Positions 1 to 8,249 of a DNA stretch of 64,000 nt are shown in pieces. Both the position numbers and the translations under genes were made by a program. This stretch comes from Rattus norvegicus. Its lineage: Eukaryota > Chordata > Mammalia > Rodentia > Muridae. The first letter of the stretch is position 1; the number at the start of each line of letters is the position of its first letter. Under the pieces are notes generated by a model that worked only from the letters and a program-made list of their open reading frames with translations, searched no databases and was not told the DNA's origin. The stretch is from positions 19,696,064 to 19,760,063 of the forward strand of contig NC_086036.1 of assembly GCF_036323735.1 (NCBI RefSeq). The letters are read 5' to 3'.

Positions 1-247
1 ATAGGGCTGGATTTTTGGAACTATATTGTATAAATCTGGTTTTGTCAAGAATATCTTGGTTTCTCCATCTATGTTAATTAAGAGTTTTGCTGAATATAGT
101 AGCCTGGGCTGGCATTTGTGTTCTCTTAGGATCTTTATGACATCTGCCGAGGGTCCTCTAGCCTTTATAGTTTCTGGTGAGAAGTCTGATGTAATTCTGA
201 TAGGTCTGCCTTTATATGTTACTTGACCTTTTTTCCTTACTTCTTTT
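1..247 (-). pseudogene. L1 ORF1 C-terminal part (outer L1, interrupted)
   Basis: Read on the minus strand, this segment encodes the C-terminal nucleic-acid-binding region of rodent LINE-1 ORF1p. Recognisable motifs are YKGRPIRIT, DFSPET and LREHKCQPRLLY, followed by a short run to the left edge. ORF1p is the RNA-binding chaperone of the L1 ribonucleoprotein. The frame is interrupted at about position 247 by the inner L1 and resumes at 10275. ORF2 would lie beyond the left edge of the window. This is the oldest layer of the nest. Substitutions and the insertion make it non-functional. Assignment to L1 ORF1 is firm; the subfamily is not determined. Confidence 0.85.
234..247. repeat. TSD of the inner L1 (left copy)
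   Basis: The 14-mer tccttacttctttt occurs here and again at 10275-10288, flanking everything between. Removing the intervening DNA joins the two halves of L1 ORF1 in register. It is therefore the target-site duplication of the inner minus-strand L1. Confidence 0.85.
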
Positions 248-624
248 TTTTCTTTTTTCTTTTTTTTTTTATTAACTTGAGTATTTCTTATTTACATTTC
301 GACAGTTATTCCCCTTCCCGGTTTCCAGGCAAACTTCCCCCTAATCCCTCCCCCTCCCCTTGTTTATGGGTGTTCCCCTCCCCATCCTCCCCCGTTGCCG
401 CCCTCCCCCCAACAATCTAGTTCACTGGGGGTTCAGTCTTAGCAGGACCCAGGGCTTCCCCTTCCACTGGTGCTCTTACTAGGATATTCATTGCTTCCTA
501 TGAGGTCAGAGTCCAGGGTCAGTCCATGTATACTCTTTAGGTAGTGGCTTAGTCCCTGGACGCTCTGGTTCTTGGCATTGTTGTTCATAAGGAGTCTCGA
601 GCCCCTTCGAGCTCTTCCAGTTCT
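248..624 (-). mobile_element. Inner L1: poly(A) tail and 3' UTR
   Basis: A T-rich tract (about 241-271) is followed by 'attaacttgagtatttctta', the reverse complement of the rat L1 3' terminus. The C-rich (G-rich on minus) 3' UTR and the 'agtgaactagattgttgggg' region follow. The segment stops at about 622-624, where retroviral leader sequence begins. The same L1 resumes at 8722 after the retroviral array. This is a relatively young L1 judging by its near-consensus 3' UTR. Confidence 0.9.
612..624. repeat. 13-bp direct repeat flanking the ERV array (left)
   Basis: The L1-derived 13-mer ctcttccagttct occurs here and at 8722-8734, bracketing the array. The last two bases could also belong to the viral leader (microhomology), giving 11-13 bp. 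Betaretroviral integrases normally make about 6 bp. Confidence 0.75.
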
Positions 625-770
625 CCGTTTCTGACATGCTCTCTTCCAAAAAGGGGCATGCCTCTCGAAGCTTACCTTTTAATTTACCTTCTCGCAGTTT
701 TGAATCCTCTTCAGCACACTGAAGGGTCCCCTGGCACCGGCGATGTTGGTTTCCGGGTTTCGGCACCACT
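623..770 (-). mobile_element. ERV leader stub (third, truncated unit)
   Basis: This contains the primer binding site (753-768) and the start of the leader/gag region, homologous to 4363-4510 and 8102-8249. It lies on the far side of the leftmost LTR, where flanking host DNA would be expected. It carries private substitutions against the other two leaders (for example 'gaagctt' for 'gaaactt', 'gttttga' for 'gttctga'). It ends abruptly in L1 sequence. It shows that a third unit, or a non-standard viral DNA, once continued here. Confidence 0.8.
753..768 (-). other. Primer binding site, tRNA-Phe type (leader stub)
   Basis: The minus strand reads TGGTGCCGAAACCCGG two bases after the LTR end. It is complementary to the 3' end of tRNA-Phe, the primer class used by IAP elements. 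Confidence 0.8.
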
Positions 771-1243
771 TGTCGCGCACCCAATGTCCCGCCAGCAAGA
801 ACGACACGCGGCAACAGGATTCTTCTGCGAGCAAGCCTTTACTGTGTTACAGCTCTTCTTAGTGCTACAGCTCTTCTTAGTGTTACAGCTCTTCTCAGTG
901 TTACAGCTCTTCTCAGTGTTACAGCTCTTCTGAACAGGGACCCTGAGCAGCAAAATCGCTCGGCTTATATAGACAACAGTATGCTAATTATCTCTCAGGG
1001 ATTGGTGGGGCTTGGATCACCCCACTACTTGTCCTCCAGGGATTGGCAGAGAATGAATCACCTCATTAGCATATTAACAGTCAACTAACACCTGGTGCAT
1101 AAACTGCACATGTGCAGTACCGCTGTTCACCACTAGAGGGAGCCCTAGCAAGGGGACAAGCCTGCACATGCGCAGTAAGTCGTTTATATCCAGACAAGGC
1201 TGGATGTTGGCGCCATATTTGTTTCGCCGTGCCGCTCTCTACA
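771..1243 (-). mobile_element. ERV LTR, leftmost (3' LTR)
   Basis: 473 bp bounded by TG...CA, with a polypurine tract on its U3 side and a primer site on its U5 side. On the minus strand, U3 has a TATA box at 971-962 (tatataagcc). Two CTGCACATG(T/C)GCAG-type palindromic elements (near 1106-1119 and 1171-1184) lie upstream. R holds five copies of an 18-bp repeat (845-931), followed by AGTAAA (843-838), a likely poly(A) signal variant. It differs from the middle LTR by about four substitutions and one base of length, mostly in U5, and from the right LTR mostly in U3. Confidence 0.9.
845..931 (-). repeat. 18-bp minisatellite in the LTR R region
   Basis: Five tandem copies of tgttacagctcttctcag-type units (the last is 15 bp) lie between the TATA box and the poly(A)-signal variant. 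Equivalent arrays are at 4585-4670 and 8324-8409. Both of those share a one-base deletion in the fourth copy that this LTR lacks. Length variation of R by short repeats is known in IAP LTRs. Confidence 0.85.
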
Positions 1244-1257
1244 TCTCCCCCTTTTTT
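1244..1257 (-). other. Polypurine tract (left unit)
   Basis: The minus strand reads AAAAAAGGGGGAGA immediately before the LTR's TG. It is the plus-strand priming site of reverse transcription. Confidence 0.8.
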
Positions 1258-1521
1258 GTTTAATAAAATGACTGGTCTAGATCTGGGTGTCATGTCAATC
1301 TTGTCATTGCTCCTGTCTTAGGTCGTTCTCATCCAAACTCGGCCTTACCCGTCATAGAGTTACCCTATCGCCACCGGGCCCCGTGTCTTAGGTTGGTCCG
1401 AGTTCGAGGAAAGTTGCCCATCCCTGGATACAATGACTCCACATGACTGTGACAAAAATGATCTAGGGATAACTCTTGATCTTTCAAAGAGGCCAGCCAT
1501 ATGTTGGGAGAAGTACCCTTT

Positions 1522-2235
1522 TTAATGGTGGTCATAGCCTGGTAAACAACCACTTTGTGTCTGGCATGTTCTCTTTTTTAAACAGCCAATAAGCCAGAGA
1601 CCTACTCCGCATCCCAGGAGGACAATAGCTCCCCAGGACAAACATGCCCGCCCACTCCTTAACAAGGGAGAAAGCATTGGTAATCCATGAGATAAAGTCT
1701 TCAACTGTGATGGGGTCCAGCCTAGTGCTGTTGAGGACAGCAATCTGCATCAGCAATTGTCTTGATAGTTGCTCTGCTTTCATGGACCAGTTTCCTTTCA
1801 GATAATTCGAGATTTCTTTGTTCTGTTGAAAATTCTGAGAAAAGTTAGCTCGCAAAGGAATAATGCATAAACTCTAAAGGAGGAAACACAAGACAGCTGT
1901 GTCATATGATACAGTGCTTCAATTTGTTCTTGAACTAAATCTATCCTTTGATTGGCTAATAGAAGGCCAGATGCCAAATGGGTATTAAATTCTTCTTGTA
2001 TCTCTAGTGCCACTGCAGTTCTTTCTACAATCTGATTGACAGTCTCAGCCGTCTGTATTTGATTGGTCATAGTAATTGTAGCTGTGGTAGCTGCAGCAGC
2101 AGACAGCACAATGGCTGAAATTATGGCTGCCCTAATTCCAAAATCTCTTTTGGCTCTCAGCAAATTAAGAATAGGAAAGCTATCTAGGTTTGCCTCCACT
2201 GGGATTGGCACAAAGGAGGGAATCTTAACCATCAC
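1522..2235 (-). pseudogene. ERV env transmembrane subunit, frameshifted (left unit)
   Basis: The minus-strand frame from 2235 carries a dibasic RAKR site, then an Ala/Ile/Thr-rich hydrophobic fusion-peptide-like segment and a heptad-type helical region (TVNQIVERTAVALEIQEEF), ending near a Cys. Homology then moves to a second frame (about 1855-1650), and the membrane anchor (WGAIVLLGCGVGLWLIG, then a Lys/Arg-bearing tail) lies in a third frame (1743-1522). At least two frameshifts therefore separate ectodomain, stalk and anchor. In intact viruses this subunit mediates membrane fusion; this copy cannot make a continuous product. Confidence 0.75.
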
Positions 2236-2739
2236 TGCGGTGTCATTGGTGCCATCCCAGCATTCAGCTAAATAGCAGACTACATCAGAGCTATTACAAT
2301 TTAAAGCACCACTGCTTACATTAGTGCTTATCAGAAAAAAGGTGATCTAGCACATACTGAAGTACTATTGGCAGTATTATTTACCAAGAGGTTATTATAT
2401 TGAATATTGATCAACCTGGTATCACCTTTTTCTGGTAGCTGAAACATTATACAGCACGAAGTTCTCTCCCATCAACCTAGCAAAGGGGGTCAGGGATGTA
2501 TATAACCCTTGCTCATTGGACAGCACCCATTGAAAACAAGGCCAGAGATTATGCTTGTCAGTCTTATTCTCAAAACAGTAGAATTGCTATGAACTGGCAT
2601 GGGTACTGGCCAGGATCTGGCAATAGCCCACAGGGTGAGCGAATTAACCTGTATTACCATTCCCAGTAATAATAGTAGTGTTCATAGTCTCATCTTCAGG
2701 AAGAGCAGAAGACAATCTTCGAGTCAAACGCTCAGGTAC
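2236..2739 (-). pseudogene. ERV env surface-subunit remnant (left unit)
   Basis: This stretch lies between integrase and the transmembrane frame, where env SU belongs. It holds only about 500 bp against roughly 1.2 kb or more in intact relatives, and it is broken by stops in all minus-strand frames. Recognisable only by position and by short open pieces; no receptor-binding domain can be defined. A splice acceptor for env mRNA was not identified. Confidence 0.5.
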
Positions 2740-3276
2740 TCAAATTGGATTTTCTTGATTCTGTGGAAAAACACAAATCGCTCCCCTAGATCTCGAAATC
2801 ACAGGATCTGGGCCATGCCATTCATCAGTTAAGACATCCTTCCACTTTACTTCTGCATTAGTTATAGGTGTAGTAGCAGCATGGCGATCCGCAGCAGAGT
2901 GGCCATGCACATCCAAAATTAAGAAATTTAGAGTAAAAAGAGCTAAAGAAAGTTGTTCTTTTGGTGTTTGGCCGCTGGCAATTCCCTCTTTTTGTTTTTG
3001 TATAAGCTCTTTTAAGGTATGATGTACTCTTTCCACAATTCCTTGACCCTGGGGATTGTATGGTAAGCCTGCAGTATGACCGACCTGCATTGTCTGGCAA
3101 AATGCCTGAAAGAACTTTGCAGTGTAGGCAGGCCCGTTGTCTGTCTTGAGACTATCAGGCTTTCCCCAGGCTGCCCATGCCTCTAAGCAATGGCTAATGG
3201 CATTACGAGCTTTTTCACCAGTCATCAGAGTAGCGTGTATAATACCGGAACAGGTATCAACAGAAACATGAGCATA
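2740..3276 (-). pseudogene. ERV integrase core, truncated (left unit)
   Basis: Retroviral integrase catalytic core on the minus strand. The first catalytic Asp is in VDTCSG, the second in DNGPAYT, and the Glu in GIVER, with 35 residues between the last two (DD35E). YNPQGQG, typical of the loop before the Glu, is present. The C-terminal part has the betaretroviral-like WHGPDPV and GAICVF strings and ends at a TGA where relatives run on into the env overlap. The first Met is at 3225, but homology continues upstream to about 3276, where it meets a stop three codons before and the deletion scar. The N-terminal HHCC zinc domain is missing. It integrates viral DNA in intact relatives; here it is a relic. 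Confidence 0.85.
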
Positions 3277-3282
3277 TTTTAA

Positions 3283-3444
3283 ATTTTACCAGTTTTATGT
3301 CAACTTTCTGTTATCAATGTTACATTTTTTTAAACCATATCCAATAACTTAAAAGCCAATAGTCCATAACCAAGGCATGTAGAGAATATTTATACATTTA
3401 AAACCAATCAGAAAACAAAATTGAAGTGGCTACACATATCTTAG
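3283..3444 (-). other. AT-rich spacer at the gag-pol deletion scar (left unit)
   Basis: About 160 bp of AT-rich, stop-filled sequence lies between the end of the 287-codon frame and the point where integrase homology begins. The missing pol (protease, reverse transcriptase, RNase H) would have been here. Origin of the spacer is not recognised; it may be non-viral filler. The same spacer is at 7022-7183. Confidence 0.5.
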
Positions 3445-4308
3445 CTACAGGTGCAAGGCTCCAAGGGCTGATTGAAACTGCTTTTTTAAGAGAAGCACCT
3501 TGTCACTTGCTAAATCTCCTTGAGACCAGGAATCCAAGTAGGCACACTCAAGTTTATCTTTTTGTTTGATTCTCCCGAATAAATTTTCAGGCGGTCTACC
3601 TCTATGAAATCTGATCAGTATGACTCTGTGAGGCTTCCAGAGCCTAATCACATACCTAGCAATAGCCTCAACTTGAGCCACAACAAAAGCTGCACTGACC
3701 CCATTTTTTATCTCTACCTTCTCTCTGTTCCTTTTATCTCCTTTTCTTTTCTTTTTTTCTTTCGAGACCTTTTCTCCCTCTGACATACTTTCTTGTTGTT
3801 CTGCAAGGACCCTCTGACCTGTCCTAACGGCTCTAATGGCTTCCTCACATCGTTTATCCTCTAAGAAGGCAGGGACCATTTGCCAAAGAGGTTTTGGTCC
3901 GGGCTTAAGCTTGCCGTCAGTGGCTTCTCTATCCCACACAAAGAAAAAAAGAAACAAAATTACCAGCCTTGCCCACAAAGGATCCATAACTTTAGGTTTC
4001 TTCAGAGTGGCTCTCCACCTAGGCCCATATCTTTCTTCCTCATATATGGCTGCCTCTTCCTCTAATTCCTCCTCTTCGGACTCTGACAACTCTTGCTCAG
4101 AGTCACTGCCAGCCAGTTCTAAGGCTTCTAATTCTTTTAATGGATACAAAGTATCCTCTCCGGATGACTTGTACTTCATCCTCAGGGGCATACCTATTTT
4201 TTCCTCCAGCGGCATTTCTTCCGCCTTTTGTATCTCTTTCACTTTTGTTTTAGTAACCTTTTTCTTTTTGCGCGCTCCTAATTTCTCACTCCGCTCCGTT
4301 TCTGACAT
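3445..4308 (-). CDS. Gag-like fused ORF, 287 aa (left ERV unit)
   Basis: Open frame from ATG at 4308 to TAG. Residues 1-35 are lysine-rich (ARKKKK). Residues about 66-95 form an acidic Glu/Ser stretch. Residues about 112-124 are a hydrophobic run (VILFLFFFVWD). Residues about 175-200 are a strongly basic, nuclear-localisation-like cluster (EKKKRKGDKRNREK). The C-terminal third is unrecognised. Position directly after the leader argues for a Gag N-terminus, but no capsid or CCHC zinc knuckle is present. A deletion has probably joined Gag to other viral sequence in frame. The hydrophobic plus basic layout could also be a betaretroviral env signal-peptide (Rec/Rem-like) region. Function unknown; whether it is expressed is unknown. 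Confidence 0.5.
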   Translation of the reverse strand: MSETERSEKLGARKKKKVTKTKVKEIQKAEEMPLEEKIGMPLRMKYKSSGEDTLYPLKELEALELAGSDSEQELSESEEEELEEEAAIYEEERYGPRWRATLKKPKVMDPLWARLVILFLFFFVWDREATDGKLKPGPKPLWQMVPAFLEDKRCEEAIRAVRTGQRVLAEQQESMSEGEKVSKEKKKRKGDKRNREKVEIKNGVSAAFVVAQVEAIARYVIRLWKPHRVILIRFHRGRPPENLFGRIKQKDKLECAYLDSWSQGDLASDKVLLLKKQFQSALGALHL

Positions 4309-4410
4309 GCTCTGTTAAATCAAAAAGGGTCATGCCTCTCGGAAGCCTAATTTCTCACTCAGCTCCGTTTCTGACATGCTCTCTTCCAAAAAGGGGCATG
4401 CCTCTCGAAA
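4279..4410 (-). repeat. 69-bp imperfect tandem duplication at gag start (left unit)
   Basis: Two copies starting at 4279 and 4348, each with an ATG and a MSETE(R/L)SEKLG reading. The period is a multiple of three, but the upstream copy (minus strand 4377) stops after 15 codons while the downstream copy (4308) opens into the 287-codon frame. The start-proximal duplication therefore creates a short upstream ORF. Confidence 0.75.
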
Positions 4411-4492
4411 CTTACCTTTTAATTTACCTTCTCGCAGTTCTGAATCCTCTTCAGCACACTGAAGGGTCCCCTGGCACCGGCGATGTTGGTTT

Positions 4493-4508
4493 CCGGGTTT
4501 CGGCACCA
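4493..4508 (-). other. Primer binding site, tRNA-Phe type (left unit)
   Basis: TGGTGCCGAAACCCGG on the minus strand, two bases from the end of the middle LTR. Confidence 0.8.
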
Positions 4509-4510
4509 CT

Positions 4511-4982
4511 TGTCGCGCGCCCAATGTCCTGCCAGCAAGAACGACACGCGGCAACAGGATTCTTCTGTGAGCAAGCCTTTACTGTGTTACAGCTCTTCTT
4601 AGTGCTACAGCTCTTCTTAGTGTTACAGCTCTTCTCAGTGTTACGCTCTTCTCAGTGTTACAGCTCTTCTGAACAGGGACCCTGAGCAGCAAAATCGCTC
4701 GGCTTATATAGACAACAGTATGCTAATTATCTCTCAGGGATTGGTGGGGCTTGGATCACCCCACTACTTGTCCTCCAGGGATTGGCAGAGAATGAATCAC
4801 CTCATTAGCATACTAACAGTCAACTAACACCTGGTGCATAAACTGCACATGTGCAGTACCGCTGTTCACCACTAGAGGGAGCCCTAGCAAGGGGACAAGC
4901 CTGCACATGCGCAGTAAGTCGTTTATATCCAGACAAGGCTGGATGTTGGCGCCATATTTGTTTCGCCGTGCCGCTCTCTACA
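4511..4982 (-). mobile_element. ERV LTR, middle (mosaic)
   Basis: 472 bp, TG...CA. Its U3 matches the left LTR at the sites where left and right differ (cagag, caactaac, gtcgtttat, gttggcgccatattt, cgccgtg). Its R/U5 matches the right LTR (gcgcgccc, cctgcc, one-base deletion in the fourth 18-bp repeat). It has two private changes (catact, tgtgag). TATA box at 4710-4701. This LTR serves as 3' LTR of the right unit and 5' LTR of the left unit. Confidence 0.9.
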
Positions 4983-4996
4983 TCTCCCCCTTTTTT
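4983..4996 (-). other. Polypurine tract (right unit)
   Basis: Same AAAAAAGGGGGAGA tract adjoining the middle LTR. Confidence 0.8.
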
Positions 4997-5260
4997 GTTT
5001 AATAAAATGACTGGTCTAGATCTGGGTGTCATGTCAATCTTGTCATTGCTCCTGTCTTAGGTCGTTCTCATCCAAACTCGGCCTTACCCGTCATAGAGTT
5101 ACCCTATCGCCACCGGGCCCCGTGTCTTAGGTTGGTCCGAGTTCGAGGAAAGTTGCCCATCCCTGGATACAATGACTCCACATGACTGTGACAAAAATGA
5201 TCTAGGGATAACTCTTGATCTTTCAAAGAGGCCAGCCATATGTTGGGAGAAGTACCCTTT

Positions 5261-5974
5261 TTAATGGTGGTCATAGCCTGGTAAACAACCACTTTGTGTC
5301 TGGCATGTTCTCTTTTTTAAACAGCCAATAAGCCAGAGACCTACTCCGCATCCCAGGAGGACAATAGCTCCCCAGGACAAACATGCCCGCCCACTCCTTA
5401 ACAAGGGAGAAAGCATTGGTAATCCATGAGATAAAGTCTTCAACTGTGATGGGGTCCAGCCTAGTGCTGTTGAGGACAGCAATCTGCATCAGCAATTGTC
5501 TTGATAGTTGCTCTGCTTTCATGGACCAGTTTCCTTTCAGATAATTCGAGATTTCTTTGTTCTGTTGAAAATTCTGAGGAAAGTTAGCTCGCAAAGGAAT
5601 AATGCATAAACTCTAAAGGAGGAAACACAAGACAGCTGTGTCATATGATACAGTGCTTCAATTTGTTCTTGAACTAAATCTATCCTTTGATTGGCTAATA
5701 GAAGGCCAGATGCCAAATGGGTATTAAATTCTTCTTGTATCTCTAGTGCCACTGCAGTTCTTTCTACAATCTGATTGACAGTCTCAGCCGTCTGTATTTG
5801 ATTGGTCATAGTAATTGTAGCTGTGGTAGCTGCAGCAGCAGACAGCACAATGGCTGAAATTATGGCTGCCCTAATTCCAAAATCTCTTTTGGCTCTCAGC
5901 AAATTAAGAATAGGAAAGCTATCTAGGTTTGCCTCCACTGGGATTGGCACAAAGGAGGGAATCTTAACCATCAC
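5261..5974 (-). pseudogene. ERV env transmembrane subunit, frameshifted (right unit)
   Basis: Same organisation and same frameshifts as the left unit: cleavage-site-like RAKR, hydrophobic fusion-peptide-like run, helical region, then two frame changes before the membrane anchor. One visible amino-acid difference from the left copy lies in the second frame (ANFPQ here, ANFSQ at left). This is the only coding difference I found between the two bodies. Confidence 0.75.
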
Positions 5975-6478
5975 TGCGGTGTCATTGGTGCCATCCCAGC
6001 ATTCAGCTAAATAGCAGACTACATCAGAGCTATTACAATTTAAAGCACCACTGCTTACATTAGTGCTTATCAGAAAAAAGGTGATCTAGCACATACTGAA
6101 GTACTATTGGCAGTATTATTTACCAAGAGGTTATTATATTGAATATTGATCAACCTGGTATCACCTTTTTCTGGTAGCTGAAACATTATACAGCACGAAG
6201 TTCTCTCCCATCAACCTAGCAAAGGGGGTCAGGGATGTATATAACCCTTGCTCATTGGACAGCACCCATTGAAAACAAGGCCAGAGATTATGCTTGTCAG
6301 TCTTATTCTCAAAACAGTAGAATTGCTATGAACTGGCATGGGTACTGGCCAGGATCTGGCAATAGCCCACAGGGTGAGCGAATTAACCTGTATTACCATT
6401 CCCAGTAATAATAGTAGTGTTCATAGTCTCATCTTCAGGAAGAGCAGAAGACAATCTTCGAGTCAAACGCTCAGGTAC
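5975..6478 (-). pseudogene. ERV env surface-subunit remnant (right unit)
   Basis: Same broken segment as 2236-2739 in the right unit. Stops in every minus-strand frame; identified by position between integrase and the transmembrane subunit. Confidence 0.5.
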
Positions 6479-7015
6479 TCAAATTGGATTTTCTTGATTC
6501 TGTGGAAAAACACAAATCGCTCCCCTAGATCTCGAAATCACAGGATCTGGGCCATGCCATTCATCAGTTAAGACATCCTTCCACTTTACTTCTGCATTAG
6601 TTATAGGTGTAGTAGCAGCATGGCGATCCGCAGCAGAGTGGCCATGCACATCCAAAATTAAGAAATTTAGAGTAAAAAGAGCTAAAGAAAGTTGTTCTTT
6701 TGGTGTTTGGCCGCTGGCAATTCCCTCTTTTTGTTTTTGTATAAGCTCTTTTAAGGTATGATGTACTCTTTCCACAATTCCTTGACCCTGGGGATTGTAT
6801 GGTAAGCCTGCAGTATGACCGACCTGCATTGTCTGGCAAAATGCCTGAAAGAACTTTGCAGTGTAGGCAGGCCCGTTGTCTGTCTTGAGACTATCAGGCT
6901 TTCCCCAGGCTGCCCATGCCTCTAAGCAATGGCTAATGGCATTACGAGCTTTTTCACCAGTCATCAGAGTAGCGTGTATAATACCGGAACAGGTATCAAC
7001 AGAAACATGAGCATA
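6479..7015 (-). pseudogene. ERV integrase core, truncated (right unit)
   Basis: Identical in translation to the left-unit copy, with the same DD35E triad, the same missing HHCC domain and the same C-terminal stop. The shared lesions show both copies descend from one already defective provirus. Without reverse transcriptase or protease in either unit, any mobilisation would have to rely on proteins supplied by related elements, as is known for deleted IAP and ETn-type elements. Confidence 0.85.
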
Positions 7016-7021
7016 TTTTAA

Positions 7022-7183
7022 ATTTTACCAGTTTTATGTCAACTTTCTGTTATCAATGTTACATTTTTTTAAACCATATCCAATAACTTAAAAGCCAATA
7101 GTCCATAACCAAGGCATGTAGAGAATATTTATACATTTAAAACCAATCAGAAAACAAAATTGAAGTGGCTACACATATCTTAG
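7022..7183 (-). other. AT-rich spacer at the gag-pol deletion scar (right unit)
   Basis: Copy of the 3283-3444 spacer. Its presence in both units shows the large deletion predates the tandem duplication. Confidence 0.5.
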
Positions 7184-8047
7184 CTACAGGTGCAAGGCTC
7201 CAAGGGCTGATTGAAACTGCTTTTTTAAGAGAAGCACCTTGTCACTTGCTAAATCTCCTTGAGACCAGGAATCCAAGTAGGCACACTCAAGTTTATCTTT
7301 TTGTTTGATTCTCCCGAATAAATTTTCAGGCGGTCTACCTCTATGAAATCTGATCAGTATGACTCTGTGAGGCTTCCAGAGCCTAATCACATACCTAGCA
7401 ATAGCCTCAACTTGAGCCACAACAAAAGCTGCACTGACCCCATTTTTTATCTCTACCTTCTCTCTGTTCCTTTTATCTCCTTTTCTTTTCTTTTTTTCTT
7501 TCGAGACCTTTTCTCCCTCTGACATACTTTCTTGTTGTTCTGCAAGGACCCTCTGACCTGTCCTAACGGCTCTAATGGCTTCCTCACATCGTTTATCCTC
7601 TAAGAAGGCAGGGACCATTTGCCAAAGAGGTTTTGGTCCGGGCTTAAGCTTGCCGTCAGTGGCTTCTCTATCCCACACAAAGAAAAAAAGAAACAAAATT
7701 ACCAGCCTTGCCCACAAAGGATCCATAACTTTAGGTTTCTTCAGAGTGGCTCTCCACCTAGGCCCATATCTTTCTTCCTCATATATGGCTGCCTCTTCCT
7801 CTAATTCCTCCTCTTCGGACTCTGACAACTCTTGCTCAGAGTCACTGCCAGCCAGTTCTAAGGCTTCTAATTCTTTTAATGGATACAAAGTATCCTCTCC
7901 GGATGACTTGTACTTCATCCTCAGGGGCATACCTATTTTTTCCTCCAGCGGCATTTCTTCCGCCTTTTGTATCTCTTTCACTTTTGTTTTAGTAACCTTT
8001 TTCTTTTTGCGCGCTCCTAATTTCTCACTCCGCTCCGTTTCTGACAT
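7184..8047 (-). CDS. Gag-like fused ORF, 287 aa (right ERV unit)
   Basis: The reading frame has the same translation as the left unit (3445-4308), offset by 3739 bp. It lies about 200 bp downstream of the right LTR's primer site and so would be the first long frame in a transcript started from that LTR. The same uncertainties apply: N-terminal lysine-rich and acidic parts look Gag-like, the central hydrophobic and basic parts could be env leader, and no enzymatic motif is visible. Identity of both copies reflects the recent duplication and is not in itself evidence of selection. Confidence 0.5.
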   Translation of the reverse strand: MSETERSEKLGARKKKKVTKTKVKEIQKAEEMPLEEKIGMPLRMKYKSSGEDTLYPLKELEALELAGSDSEQELSESEEEELEEEAAIYEEERYGPRWRATLKKPKVMDPLWARLVILFLFFFVWDREATDGKLKPGPKPLWQMVPAFLEDKRCEEAIRAVRTGQRVLAEQQESMSEGEKVSKEKKKRKGDKRNREKVEIKNGVSAAFVVAQVEAIARYVIRLWKPHRVILIRFHRGRPPENLFGRIKQKDKLECAYLDSWSQGDLASDKVLLLKKQFQSALGALHL

Positions 8048-8149
8048 GCTCTGTTAAATCAAAAAGGGTCATGCCTCTCGGAAGCCTAATTTCTCACTCA
8101 GCTCCGTTTCTGACATGCTCTCTTCCAAAAAGGGGCATGCCTCTCGAAA
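8018..8149 (-). repeat. 69-bp imperfect tandem duplication at gag start (right unit)
   Basis: Equivalent of 4279-4410 in the right unit, same sequence and spacing. Confidence 0.75.
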
Positions 8150-8231
8150 CTTACCTTTTAATTTACCTTCTCGCAGTTCTGAATCCTCTTCAGCACACTG
8201 AAGGGTCCCCTGGCACCGGCGATGTTGGTTT

Positions 8232-8247
8232 CCGGGTTTCGGCACCA
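8232..8247 (-). other. Primer binding site, tRNA-Phe type (right unit)
   Basis: TGGTGCCGAAACCCGG on the minus strand, two bases from the end of the right LTR. Confidence 0.8.
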
Positions 8248-8249
8248 CT

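Noticed and set aside
845..931. CRISPR-like regular repeat
   Set aside because: 18-bp head-to-tail repeats without spacers inside a retroviral LTR of a mammalian genome; a minisatellite.
1081..1321. Overlapping 69-70 codon frames in the LTRs on both strands
   Set aside because: They lie in LTR U3 with no domain; short frames open by chance and repeated only because the LTR is repeated.
3836..4318. 160-codon plus-strand frame opposite the gag-like ORF
   Set aside because: Shadow of the minus-strand frame; Ser-rich composition mirrors the Glu-rich codons. The same applies at 7575-8057.
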